Notes under the pieces: generated by a model
What the model saw: the letters and a program-made list of their open reading frames with translations, nothing else
Told to the model about the DNA's origin: nothing
The model's database searches: none
Shown: positions 44,881 to 53,275 of the stretch, one piece after another
Position numbering within the stretch: position 1 is the first letter of the stretch
How the letters are laid out: every line of letters starts with the position of its first letter
Assembly (NCBI GenBank): GCA_004020875.1
Contig: SAPZ01000008.1
Coordinates: 186,001-250,000 of the forward strand
Direction: 5' to 3'
DNA from: Mesorhizobium sp.
GTDB lineage: Bacteria > Pseudomonadota > Alphaproteobacteria > Rhizobiales > Rhizobiaceae
DNA: 64,000 nt
Program-made: the position numbers and the translations under genes

Positions 44881-46253
44881 GCGCCAAGGCCTTCGACGCC
44901 ATCGTCATCGGCGCCGGACAGGCCGGCACGCCGCTCGCCGGCCGGCTCAACGCGGCCGGCATGAGCGTGGCGCTGATCGAGCGCAAGCTCATCGGCGGCA
45001 CCTGCGTCAACACCGGCTGCATGCCGACGAAGGCGATGGTGGCGAGCGCCTATGCCGCCCATCTCGCCCGCCGCGCCGCCGACTATGGCGTCGTGCTCCC
45101 GGGCCCCGTCGGGGTTGACTACAAACGCATCAAGGCGCGCAAGGACAAGGTCACCAACGACGCCCGCGGCAATCTCGAAAAATGGATCGCCGGCATGAAG
45201 GGCTGCACGCTCTATCGCGGCCACGCGCGTTTCGTCACCGCCGACACCGTGCGTGTCGGCGACGAGCTGCTCACCGCGCCCAAGATCTTCCTCAACACGG
45301 GCGGCCGCGCTTCCGTGCCCGACCTGCCGGGTGTCCACGACGTCCCCTACCTCACCAATTCCTCGATGATGGATCTCGATGTGCTGCCCAGCCATCTGAT
45401 CGTTATCGGCGGCAGCTATATCTCGCTCGAATTCGCGCAGATGTTCCGCCGCTTCGGCTCGGAAGTCACGGTGATCGAGAAGGCGCCGCGGCTCACCGGA
45501 CGCGAGGACGAGGACACGTCCGCAGTTATCCAGTCCATCCTCGAAAATGAAGGCATCACAGTCCATGTTGACGCCGGCGACATCAGCCTCGCCAGGAAGG
45601 GCAACGCGATCGCCGTCACCTTCTCCGCCGGCAAGCCGCCGACGGTGGGCTCGCATGTGCTGCTGGCGCTCGGACGCGTTCCAAACACCGACGATCTTGG
45701 CCTCGACAGGGCCGGCGTCGCGGTCGACCAACGCGGCTTCATCGTTGTCGACGACCAGTTGCGCACCAGCGTGCCCGGCATCTGGGCAATGGGCGACTGC
45801 AATGGCAAAGGCGCCTTCACCCATACCTCCTACAACGACTTCGAGATCGTCGCCGCCAACCTGCTCGACGATGATCCGCGCAAGGTCAGCGACCGCATCG
45901 AAGCCTACGCGCTCTATATCGATCCGCCACTCGGGCGGTGCGGCATGACGGAAGCCGCCGTGAGGAAATCCGGCCGCCGCGCGCTGGTCGGCCAGCGGCC
46001 GATGACCCGTGTCGGCCGTGCGGTCGAGAAAGGCGAGACTCAGGGGTTCATGAAGATCCTGGCCGATGCCGACACCGGCGAGATCCTCGGCTGCACCGTG
46101 CTCGGGCCGGGCGGCGACGAGGCGATCCACTGCGTGCTCGACCTCATGTATGCCAAGGCTCCGATCTCGACGCTAGCGCGCGCCATGCACATACACCCCA
46201 ATGTCTCGGAACTGCTGCCGACGATCGCCCAAGAGCTGAAGCCGCTGGACTAG
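44877..46253 (+). CDS. Mercuric-reductase-like FAD/NAD(P) disulfide oxidoreductase
   Basis: A 458-residue class I pyridine-nucleotide disulfide oxidoreductase. FAD site IGAGQAGTPLA (11-21), redox cysteines C43 and C48 in GGTCVNTGCMPTKA, NAD(P) site VIGGSYISLEFAQMFRRFG (near 180), second FAD motif GIWAMGDCNGKGAF, and the dimerisation domain ending IHPNVSELLPTIAQEL. The C-terminal active-site pair His-x4-Glu is altered: HIHPNVSE has the His and Glu. There is no N-terminal metal-binding (HMA) domain and no C-terminal vicinal cysteines, so mercury reduction is unlikely; an RclA-like oxidoreductase is a better guess. Confidence 0.88.
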   Translation: MSAKAFDAIVIGAGQAGTPLAGRLNAAGMSVALIERKLIGGTCVNTGCMPTKAMVASAYAAHLARRAADYGVVLPGPVGVDYKRIKARKDKVTNDARGNLEKWIAGMKGCTLYRGHARFVTADTVRVGDELLTAPKIFLNTGGRASVPDLPGVHDVPYLTNSSMMDLDVLPSHLIVIGGSYISLEFAQMFRRFGSEVTVIEKAPRLTGREDEDTSAVIQSILENEGITVHVDAGDISLARKGNAIAVTFSAGKPPTVGSHVLLALGRVPNTDDLGLDRAGVAVDQRGFIVVDDQLRTSVPGIWAMGDCNGKGAFTHTSYNDFEIVAANLLDDDPRKVSDRIEAYALYIDPPLGRCGMTEAAVRKSGRRALVGQRPMTRVGRAVEKGETQGFMKILADADTGEILGCTVLGPGGDEAIHCVLDLMYAKAPISTLARAMHIHPNVSELLPTIAQELKPLD

Positions 46254-46280
46254 AGCAATTCCAGGAGAGATGTGACCGGT
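46254..46280. repeat. Truncated copy of the palindromic repeat
   Basis: AGAGCAATTCCAGGAGAGAT directly after the oxidoreductase stop resembles AGGGCAATTCCAAGGAAAGT at 38681-38700. Only this arm of the third palindrome is present. Confidence 0.4.
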
Positions 46281-46373
46281 CAGGCTCGGCGCCTTCGCCG
46301 TAGCCGAGGTTGGACCACTCGACATCCCAACCGCAAACATGCATTTGGGTGGCCTCTTCAATCGGAGGCCCCC

Positions 46374-47429
46374 ATGCAGAAGATGATCGAGCGCATCGCC
46401 GGCGACGCGGAAGGCACGGTTTACGAATTCCCGGTCTTCCGCTTCGAAGGCAAGGACAGGGCGGCCCCTTCCGGCTACCTGCAGGCCGCACTCCATGCCG
46501 GCGAACTGCCGGGCGTCGTCGCCATCGATGCGCTGATGCCGATGCTGGCCAAGGCGGAGGCCGAGGGCCGTATCAGGGGTCCGCTCACCATCGTGCCCTG
46601 GGCCAACCCGATCGGCCGCGCGCAATATCATTTCGGCGAGCACCAGGGCCGTTTCAATCTCGGAACCCGCACCAACTTCAACCGGTCCTTCCCGCTGCTA
46701 GCGGCGCCCGACGCCAGGCTGTTGCCGGATGTCAGCCTGGGCGGCGCCGATCGCCGGTTGAAGAACCGGCTCGTCCAGCTGTCGCTTGGGCAGGACATCG
46801 TGCTCGACCTCCACTGCGACGACGAAGGTCTCGCCTATCTCTACATCCACACGAGCCTGTGGCCCCATATGGCCGACTGCGCCGCCGCCATGGGCGCCGA
46901 AGCCGTCCTGCTATGGAACGAGGACAACACCGGCACCTTCGAGGGCGCCGCGATCATGCCCTACCAGAATGTGCCCGCAAGCGTCGCGCGCTTCGATCGC
47001 CGCGTCGTCACCACGGTCGAATATCGCGGCATGCTTGATGTCCACGGCGCGCTGGCCGCGTCAGACGCCGAAGGCCTCTACCGCCTGCTGGTGACACGCG
47101 GCGTCGTGGAGGACTCATCCGTGCCGAAATTCGAGAAATTTTCAGGACCGGTCGTGCCGCTGGAAAACATCGACATGATGCCTTCGCCCAGGGCCGGCGC
47201 GATCCTTTACGACGTCAAGCCCGGCGACCACGTCAAGAAAGGCGACAGGCTGGCGACGATCGTGCATGCGCCCGGCGAGGCCGGCGGCCGCACGGAAGTG
47301 TTTGCCCCGCAGTCGGGCTTCATCCTGACCCGCCGCTCGCGCCGCATCATCCGCGCCGGCGAGGATCTTTTGAAACTCGCCGGCGACGGCAGGAGCAGCG
47401 ACGCACGCTCGGGCACGCTCGAGGACTGA
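46374..47429 (+). CDS. Succinylglutamate desuccinylase / aspartoacylase-family zinc hydrolase
   Basis: A 351-residue M14-like zinc amidohydrolase. The HAGELPG motif supplies zinc ligands H41 and E44, and the third is H147 in VLDLHCDDEG; TRTNFNRSFP (near 98-108) binds substrate carboxylate. The C-terminal 90 residues form a lipoyl-like barrel (GAILYDVKPGDHVKKGDRLA), common in AspA/AstE relatives. It removes an acyl group from an amino acid or similar amide; no ast operon is present, so the substrate is open. ATG 46374 has CGGAGG eight bases upstream; the frame from 46272 is noncoding. Confidence 0.87.
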   Translation: MQKMIERIAGDAEGTVYEFPVFRFEGKDRAAPSGYLQAALHAGELPGVVAIDALMPMLAKAEAEGRIRGPLTIVPWANPIGRAQYHFGEHQGRFNLGTRTNFNRSFPLLAAPDARLLPDVSLGGADRRLKNRLVQLSLGQDIVLDLHCDDEGLAYLYIHTSLWPHMADCAAAMGAEAVLLWNEDNTGTFEGAAIMPYQNVPASVARFDRRVVTTVEYRGMLDVHGALAASDAEGLYRLLVTRGVVEDSSVPKFEKFSGPVVPLENIDMMPSPRAGAILYDVKPGDHVKKGDRLATIVHAPGEAGGRTEVFAPQSGFILTRRSRRIIRAGEDLLKLAGDGRSSDARSGTLED

Positions 47430-47523
47430 GGTTCTTTGGCCTAGCCTGAACGGCGCGTCCGAGCGCCATTCCTGCCCGAATGCGCAACTGGTCCGGATAT
47501 CATCGAGCGGCCGGCATCTCAGA

Positions 47524-48009
47524 CTAGGCATCTGGGAAATTGGTTGACGGTGCGGCCGAGGTCGCGGCCTGGGCGGCGACCGCAAGGCGGGACATGATGC
47601 TTCCCGCGGCACGCGATGCCTCCTCGCCAAGAGCATCAGCCAACCGGCTCCGGGCGCTCTCCCAGGCAGCCATGGACTCGTGCATCAACCGGCGGCCCGC
47701 ATCGGTAAGCACCAAGCGTTTGCCGGCCCGACCCCGCCCGCCATGGCTGCGCACGAGATTGCTCCGTTCGAGGCTCTGCACGCTGCGACTGAGAGTGGTG
47801 GCGTCGACCCCGGCGCGCGACGCCAGCTCAGCGAGCGTTGGTTCGTGGCTGCCGCCAATCCCCACCAAGAGGCTGAACTGCTCCGCGGTGATTCCCAACG
47901 GCCGGAAGCAGGTGTTGTAGTAGCGCGTCAGCGCCCGTGCGGTGACTCGAGCCTGGAAGGCCGGACACTCGGTCTCGACGCGGCGATAGAAATCGGAAGC
48001 CTCTGTCAT
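47524..48009 (-). CDS. MarR-family transcriptional regulator
   Basis: A 161-residue winged-helix regulator. The DNA-binding part reads TLAELASRAGVDATTLSRSVQSL (near 58-80) with the wing RGRAGKRLVLTDAGRRL; N- and C-terminal helices would make the dimer. Divergent from the DUF1330 gene with only 65 bases between starts, where a palindrome lies. It is likely an autorepressor that also represses that gene. Ligand unknown. Convergent with the zinc hydrolase upstream. Confidence 0.9.
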   Translation of the reverse strand: MTEASDFYRRVETECPAFQARVTARALTRYYNTCFRPLGITAEQFSLLVGIGGSHEPTLAELASRAGVDATTLSRSVQSLERSNLVRSHGGRGRAGKRLVLTDAGRRLMHESMAAWESARSRLADALGEEASRAAGSIMSRLAVAAQAATSAAPSTNFPDA

Positions 48010-48040
48010 ACGCAGGTCTCGACACTCTCCGGTTCATCAA

Positions 48041-48058
48041 ATACTGTATATACATTAT
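48041..48058. promoter_or_regulatory. Palindromic MarR-type operator candidate
   Basis: ATACTGTATATACATTAT has a perfect 10-base palindrome TGTATATACA at 48045-48054, with 16 of 18 positions symmetric overall. It sits midway between the divergent MarR and DUF1330 starts, where a repressor would block both promoters. Confidence 0.55.
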
Positions 48059-48074
48059 TATTCGGGAGCGCGCC

Positions 48075-48365
48075 ATGACTGCCTATGTCCACATCAATCT
48101 GCGTATCAAGGATCCGGCAAGGCAAGCCGCGCTGGCGCCGCGCTTTCAGGCAGCGCTGCACGCGGCAGGCGGCCGTATCCTGCACTTCGGGCCGGTGGTT
48201 GAGAGGCTGGAAGGAGACGTCACGCCATTGCCGATGGCGGGCATCTTCGAATTCGCGACCCTCGCCGACGCGCTGGCATTTTATCGGTCACCGGAGTACG
48301 CGCCGATCAAGGTTGAGCGCGACGCGGCGCAGGAAGCACGCATGTTTGTCGTTGACGCGGGCTAA
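48075..48365 (+). CDS. DUF1330-like small ferredoxin-fold protein
   Basis: A 96-residue protein with the DUF1330 pattern: strand AYVHINLRIKDP, helix, GGRILHFGP, LEGD followed by MAGIFEFATLADALAFYRSP and YAPIKVERDAAQEARMFVVD. It has a dimeric alpha/beta barrel fold and unknown function. ATG 48075 has GGGAG upstream. Control by the divergent MarR regulator is inferred from the operator-like palindrome. Alternative: an ABM- or EthD-related protein of similar fold. Confidence 0.8.
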   Translation: MTAYVHINLRIKDPARQAALAPRFQAALHAAGGRILHFGPVVERLEGDVTPLPMAGIFEFATLADALAFYRSPEYAPIKVERDAAQEARMFVVDAG

Positions 48366-48536
48366 GGAGTTCCAGCCAGCGAATGTCCGGCTGCATATCG
48401 CGCCGTCCGCCCGGCGAAATGCTCCCGCCAAGCCGGGAAGCCGAGCGAGACGCCCTGCGCTATAGCCGATTCACCACGCCCGGCGGTTTCTTGATTCCGC
48501 TTGCCGATCCAAGCATTCGCCGCTATGGGAGTCGGC

Positions 48537-48581
48537 ATGAACATGCGTTCGAACAAAACCGTTTGGTGGTGGGCTCGCTGA
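48537..48581 (+). CDS. trpL: trp leader peptide (14 residues, three Trp codons)
   Basis: ATG at 48537 with GGGAG six bases upstream encodes a 14-residue peptide ending TVWWWAR, with TGG TGG TGG at 48564-48572. In Sinorhizobium meliloti the leader is also 14 residues and ends WWWAR. Ribosome stalling at the Trp codons in Trp shortage favours an antiterminator; otherwise the downstream hairpin ends transcription. In S. meliloti the released leader RNA (rnTrpL) and peptide also act in trans; whether that holds here is inference. Confidence 0.9.
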   Translation: MNMRSNKTVWWWAR

Positions 48582-48619
48582 CAGCGGCCGGTTCGTGCGT
48601 GTGCGCGTGAAAATGAGGG

Positions 48620-48657
48620 TGGCCGCAGCGGAATGTCCGGGCGGCCATTTGTTTTTT
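48620..48657 (+). terminator. trp attenuator terminator
   Basis: TGGCCGC (48620-48626) and GCGGCCA (48641-48647) pair across 14 bases that contain further complementary bases, followed by TTTGTTTTTT. It begins 39 bases after the trpL stop and ends 46 bases before trpE(G), as required for an attenuator. The CAGCGGCCGG segment just after trpL can pair with the inner part and act as antiterminator. Confidence 0.85.
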
Positions 48658-48703
48658 CAAGCCATTCCCGGGTCCGTTGCCCAAAACGCTGATGGAGACG
48701 GCA

Positions 48704-50893
48704 ATGACGACTAAAGTTCTGGACAACGGGGCGGAGCGCTTCGCCACCGCGGGCGGCGTGACGATCACCCGCGAACGGCACGACAGGCCCTATGAAGGCG
48801 CGATCGATGCCTATGTCGACGGCCTGAATTCACGCCGCGGCGCGGTGTTTTCCTCGAATTACGAGTATCCGGGCCGCTATACGCGCTGGGATACGGCCAT
48901 CATCGATCCGCCGCTGGCGATTTCCGCACGGGGACGCACGATGCGCATCGAAGCGCTGAACACCCGTGGCCAAGTTTTGCTGCCGGTGATCGGCAAGACG
49001 CTCGGCGAGCTGAGCGAAGCGACGATCGCCGAGACATCGAAGACGCTCATCCGCCTTGATGTGGCAAAACCCGGCCGCGTCTTCACCGAGGAGGAGCGCA
49101 GCCGCGTCCCGTCAGTCTTCACCGTGCTGCGCGCCATCACCGCTTTGTTCAAGACCGCGGAGGACGCCAATCTCGGCCTCTACGGCGCCTTCGGTTATGA
49201 TCTTGCCTTCCAGTTCGACCCGGTCGACTACAAGCTCGAACGCAAACAGAGCCAGCGCGATCTGGTGCTGTTCCTGCCCGACGAGATTCTGGTGGTCGAC
49301 CACTATTCAACCAAGGCCTGGACCGACCGCTACGACTATTCCGGCGACGGTTTTTCGACCGAAGGCCTGGCTCGCGATGCTCATGCCGAGCCGTTCAAGG
49401 CCGCGGACCGTATCCCGCCGCGCGGCGACCATGAGCCGGGCGAATATGCGAACCTGGTGCGCCGGGCGATGGAGAGCTTCAAGCGCGGCGACCTGTTCGA
49501 GGTCGTCCCTGGACAGATGTTCTACGAGCGCTGCGAGACCCAGCCCTCCGACATCTCGCGCAAGCTGAAATCGATCAACCCCTCGCCCTATTCCTTCTTC
49601 ATCAATCTCGGCGAGAACGAATATCTGATCGGCGCCTCGCCGGAGATGTTCGTGCGCGTCAACGGTCGCCGCGTTGAGACCTGCCCGATCTCGGGCACCA
49701 TCAAGCGCGGCGACGACGCCATTTCCGATAGTGAGCAGATCCTGAAGCTGCTCAATTCCAAGAAGGACGAGTCCGAGCTCACCATGTGCTCGGACGTCGA
49801 CCGCAACGACAAGTCGCGCGTCTGCGAGCCGGGCTCGGTGCGCGTCATCGGCCGCCGCCAGATCGAGATGTATTCGCGCCTGATCCACACGGTCGACCAC
49901 ATCGAGGGGCGGTTGCGCGAAGGCATGGACGCCTTCGACGCCTTCCTCTCGCACGCCTGGGCCGTCACCGTCACCGGCGCGCCGAAGCTGTGGGCCATGC
50001 GCTTCATCGAGCAGAACGAGAAGAGCCCGCGCGCCTGGTATGGGGGCGCAATTGGCATGGTCAATTTCAACGGCGACATGAATACCGGCCTGACTCTCCG
50101 CACCATCCGCATCAAGGACGGCATCGCCGAGGTGCGCGCCGGCGCCACGCTGCTCTTCGACAGCGTGCCCGAGGAAGAAGAAGCCGAAACCGAACTGAAG
50201 GCATCCGCCATGCTCTCCGCCATCCGCGACGCCAAGACCGGCAACGCGACCGGAACCGAGCGCACCACCGCGCGCGTCGGCGACGGCGTCAACGTACTGC
50301 TCGTCGATCACGAAGACTCCTTCGTCCACACGCTGGCCAACTACTTCCGCCAGACGGGCGCCAACGTCTCCACCGTACGCACGCCAGTGCCGGAGGAAGT
50401 CTTCGACCGGTTGAAGCCAGATCTCGTCGTGCTGTCGCCCGGCCCGGGCACGCCGACCGATTTCGATTGCGCCGCAACCATCAGGCGAGCGCGCAGCCGC
50501 GACCTGCCAATCTTCGGCGTCTGCCTCGGCCTGCAGGCGCTGGCCGAAGCCTATGGCGGCGAATTGAGACAGTTGCACATCCCCATGCATGGCAAGCCAT
50601 CGCGCATCCGCGTCTCGAAACCCGGCATCATCTTCTCGGGGCTCCCCAAGGAAGTGACCGTCGGCCGCTACCATTCGATCTTCGCCGATCCGGTGCGGCT
50701 GCCCGACGGTTTCGTCGTCACGGCCGAGACCGAGGACGGCATCATCATGGCCTTCGAGCATCGCAAGGAACCGATCGCGGCGGTGCAGTTCCATCCGGAA
50801 TCGATCATGACGCTCGGCCACAATGCAGGCATGCGCATCATCGAGAACATTGTCGCGCATCTGCCGCGCAAGGCCAAGGAAAAGGCCGCGTAG
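48704..50893 (+). CDS. trpE(G): Anthranilate synthase, fused TrpE-TrpG
   Basis: A 729-residue fused enzyme that makes anthranilate from chorismate and glutamine, the first step of tryptophan synthesis. The TrpE part (about 1-510) has [28 protein letters not shown] active-site blocks, the [13 protein letters not shown] and [15 protein letters not shown] segments, and [20 protein letters not shown]. The TrpG part (about 530-725) carries a glutaminase triad with Cys in [10 protein letters not shown] and His/Glu in VQFHPESI. I chose ATG 48704, with GGAG six bases upstream; ATG 48692 is in frame but less well placed. Fused trpE(G) is typical of rhizobia. It is regulated by the trpL attenuator. Confidence 0.96.
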   Translation: MTTKVLDNGAERFATAGGVTITRERHDRPYEGAIDAYVDGLNSRRGAVFSSNYEYPGRYTRWDTAIIDPPLAISARGRTMRIEALNTRGQVLLPVIGKTLGELSEATIAETSKTLIRLDVAKPGRVFTEEERSRVPSVFTVLRAITALFKTAEDANLGLYGAFGYDLAFQFDPVDYKLERKQSQRDLVLFLPDEILVVDHYSTKAWTDRYDYSGDGFSTEGLARDAHAEPFKAADRIPPRGDHEPGEYANLVRRAMESFKRGDLFEVVPGQMFYERCETQPSDISRKLKSINPSPYSFFINLGENEYLIGASPEMFVRVNGRRVETCPISGTIKRGDDAISDSEQILKLLNSKKDESELTMCSDVDRNDKSRVCEPGSVRVIGRRQIEMYSRLIHTVDHIEGRLREGMDAFDAFLSHAWAVTVTGAPKLWAMRFIEQNEKSPRAWYGGAIGMVNFNGDMNTGLTLRTIRIKDGIAEVRAGATLLFDSVPEEEEAETELKASAMLSAIRDAKTGNATGTERTTARVGDGVNVLLVDHEDSFVHTLANYFRQTGANVSTVRTPVPEEVFDRLKPDLVVLSPGPGTPTDFDCAATIRRARSRDLPIFGVCLGLQALAEAYGGELRQLHIPMHGKPSRIRVSKPGIIFSGLPKEVTVGRYHSIFADPVRLPDGFVVTAETEDGIIMAFEHRKEPIAAVQFHPESIMTLGHNAGMRIIENIVAHLPRKAKEKAA

Positions 50894-50895
50894 GG

Positions 50896-51846
50896 ATGAT
50901 GACCGAGGCGCTGGACACGACGATGGCCGCGGCGAAAGCCGCGACCAGGCAGAAGGTCGCAAGGCTCGCCTTCTGGTCGATCGTCGTCGCTTTGGTCGTG
51001 CTCGCCCTCAAGGTGGCCGCCTGGTATATCACAGGCTCCGTCGCGCTCTATTCGGATGCGGCGGAATCGATCGTCAACGTCATCGCGTCGGCCGCCGCCT
51101 TCTGGGCGATCCAGGTCAGCTACAAGCCCGCCGACCAGGACCATCCCTTCGGCCATCACAAGGCCGAATACTTCTCCGCCGTTCTTGAGGGCGTGCTGAT
51201 CGTAGTCGCGGCCCTTCTGATCCTCAACGAGGTCTGGCAGTCCTGGCAGCATCCGGCCCCGCTCGAGCGGCCCTGGACTGGCCTCGCCGTCAACAGCTTG
51301 GCGACCATCGTCAACGCGATCTGGGCCTGGACTCTGATCCAGGTCGGCCGGAACGCCAAGTCGCCGGCCCTCGTTGCCGACGGCCAGCACATCATGACCG
51401 ACGTGGTGACGTCCGTTGGCGTGCTCGGCGGCCTTGTGGGCGCGGTGCTCACTGGTTGGCAGATCCTCGATCCGGCATTGGCCGTGATCGTAGCGCTCAA
51501 CATCTTGTGGCAAGGCTGGCATGTCATCGGCTCGTCGATGAACGGCCTGATGGACCGCGCTGTCGACAACCACGAGCACATGCAGATCCGCGACATCATC
51601 TCGGCCAATTCGAAAGGCGCGCTCGAGGTGCATGACCTGAAAACGCGCATTGCCGGACGCGCCACCTTCATCGAGTTCCACCTCGTCGTCGACGCCGACA
51701 TGACGGTCGGCGCCAGCCATGTCATCTGCGACCGCATAGAGGACGCGCTGAAGGCCGAAATCCCCTCGGTGCGCGTTACCATCCATGTCGAGCCAGACGA
51801 CGAGGCCAAGCTGCCGAAAGGCACCACCGCGGTGCCTTTCGCTTAA
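50896..51846 (+). CDS. Cation diffusion facilitator (CDF) metal transporter
   Basis: A 316-residue inner-membrane exporter of divalent metals. Six membrane helices (first near 25-45) carry the metal site: YSDAAES with Asp in helix 2 and DGQHIMTDVVTS with His and Asp in helix 5 (around 158-168). The cytoplasmic ferredoxin-like domain (about 215-305) has VHDLKTRIAG and FIEFHLVVDADMTV. Histidines in DHPFGHHKAEYF fit zinc or iron rather than a manganese-type site. It starts two bases after trpE(G), so it is probably read through from the trp leader, an unexpected pairing. ATG 50896, with a second ATG next to it. Confidence 0.88.
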   Translation: MMTEALDTTMAAAKAATRQKVARLAFWSIVVALVVLALKVAAWYITGSVALYSDAAESIVNVIASAAAFWAIQVSYKPADQDHPFGHHKAEYFSAVLEGVLIVVAALLILNEVWQSWQHPAPLERPWTGLAVNSLATIVNAIWAWTLIQVGRNAKSPALVADGQHIMTDVVTSVGVLGGLVGAVLTGWQILDPALAVIVALNILWQGWHVIGSSMNGLMDRAVDNHEHMQIRDIISANSKGALEVHDLKTRIAGRATFIEFHLVVDADMTVGASHVICDRIEDALKAEIPSVRVTIHVEPDDEAKLPKGTTAVPFA

Positions 51847-51879
51847 AGCACCACCTTGAAGTTAGCCGGAGCCTCCCAA

Positions 51880-52069
51880 CTTCGTCATTCTAGGGCGAAG
51901 CAGGAGCGAAGCTCCGTCGTGAAGACCCTAGAATCCATGCCGTTGCCTTTGCCAGGGCGTGCAACGGAGTAGAATTCTGCACCGTTTCAACGCTTTAAGC
52001 GTCACGGCATGGGTTCCATGGTCTGCGCCGCATCGCTGCGCTCCTAAGTTCCGCCATCGAATGACGAAG
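51880..52069. repeat. 190-base nested palindromic repeat
   Basis: The outer arms CTTCGTCATTC (51880-51890) and GAATGACGAAG (52059-52069) are exact complements. Inside, ATTCTAGGG (51887-51895) pairs with CCCTAGAAT (51926-51934) around GGAGC-gaa-GCTCC. Further near-repeats of CATGCCGTT and GGCATGGG lie in the middle. No frame is open. It has the shape of a small non-autonomous mobile element or RNA-folding intergenic repeat, lying between two convergent genes. Confidence 0.65.
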
Positions 52070-52075
52070 CGCTAG

Positions 52076-53176
52076 TTACGGAGCGCAGGCCGACTGCGGC
52101 ATAGGCTGCAGCCGATAAACCTTGTCGTCGGATTTCGTCTTACCGCCCGTCGCCTTCGAACAGAGATCGACAACAGCCACCGCACTGTTGGGATTGGCCA
52201 GCATCATAGTGCCGTTGGGGCCGCGCTTGAGGAAAATCTCCTTCTGCGAGATGTCGCAGGCAAAGTCGCTCATCTTCGAACTGGCAGAGCAGCGCCACTG
52301 ATCGGCCTCGCCCTGGCAGGAATAGGTCTGCGTGACCTTCTTCCCTTTCTGCCTGGTCGTCACCGAAATGGCGATATCGGCGCCGTCGGGCCAGTTCGCG
52401 GCATCGCCGCCGGCGGCGAAGGAGGCAAGTTCGACGGGTCCGCGGAAGACGCGGATCGATTGCGTCAGCTGGTTGGGATGTGTTTTAAGATGCGCGTCAT
52501 CATAGTCGCGCCCGAAGCAGAAAGGCTGGTCAGGCTTAAGCCGAACGCGCAGTGGATCTCCCCGCGTAGGATCGATCGGATCGATGCGCGCGAACTCCGC
52601 CTTGCAACTGTCGGCCGGCATGGGGTCCAGCTTGAAATTGTCATCCTCGCTGCCCAGCGCCTGCCTGTTGTACTCGGCTTTGCCGAGATCCTCCTCCGCG
52701 CCAGCGTCGAGATACACGTCAGGCTGTAGGTTGGAGAGGATCAGCCGGCCCTTGTCGTCGACCTTCAGCATGGCGAGCGTGCGGTCGCAATCCATGCCGC
52801 AGCGGATGCCGCTCGCCTTGTCGCTTGGATCTTCCTTGTTGCACCAGCTGCTTGCCCATTCCGGCTTCTTGGCGCCGCGCACCGTGGTGGTGAGGAAACC
52901 GTTATAGGAAGTATCCTGGTTGGCGGGGGGTTCTTCGTTCGGGTGGCTCACCGGATCATGGCCATAGAAGAAGAAGATGCGCGCCACTTTCTGGTGCGGA
53001 TGCGCCTTGAGATGGGCGGCGTCGTAGATGCGGCCGAAGCAGACATCGGCGCCGGTCGGGCTGAGTTCGGGAAGTTTGGACGGCTGTTCGGCGCGCGCCG
53101 CGCCGGCAAAAGCGGCAAGAGCGGCACAAAGCGCTACGCCCGCCATGGTCCTCGCCACCTTGGTTCTCGATGACAT
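52076..53176 (-). CDS. Exported protein with internally duplicated domain
   Basis: A 366-residue protein with signal peptide (1-29, ending AARA). Two halves share a motif: CFGRIYDAAHLKAHPHQKVA (near 46) and CFGRDYDDAHLKTHPNQLTQ (near 217), each followed by a short aromatic strand and a polar loop. The mature protein has about nine cysteines, so it is likely disulfide-rich and periplasmic. Function unknown; no catalytic signature. ATG 53176 is preferred because it begins the signal peptide. It is divergent from the DsrE-like gene, with a 99-base gap between starts. Confidence 0.75.
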   Translation of the reverse strand: MSSRTKVARTMAGVALCAALAAFAGAARAEQPSKLPELSPTGADVCFGRIYDAAHLKAHPHQKVARIFFFYGHDPVSHPNEEPPANQDTSYNGFLTTTVRGAKKPEWASSWCNKEDPSDKASGIRCGMDCDRTLAMLKVDDKGRLILSNLQPDVYLDAGAEEDLGKAEYNRQALGSEDDNFKLDPMPADSCKAEFARIDPIDPTRGDPLRVRLKPDQPFCFGRDYDDAHLKTHPNQLTQSIRVFRGPVELASFAAGGDAANWPDGADIAISVTTRQKGKKVTQTYSCQGEADQWRCSASSKMSDFACDISQKEIFLKRGPNGTMMLANPNSAVAVVDLCSKATGGKTKSDDKVYRLQPMPQSACAP

Positions 53177-53275
53177 GTGATCCTCTTCCCGCCGACAGGA
53201 CCAGGATATGCTAGTCTAGGTGTGCCGTCTGGACCATGCAAAATCGCGCGAGCGGGCGGGCGAACGGAGGATACG

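Noticed and set aside
44877-46253. Mercury resistance (merA) call
   Set aside because: The redox cysteine pair is present, but the C-terminal vicinal cysteines, the N-terminal metal-binding domain and any mer genes are missing.
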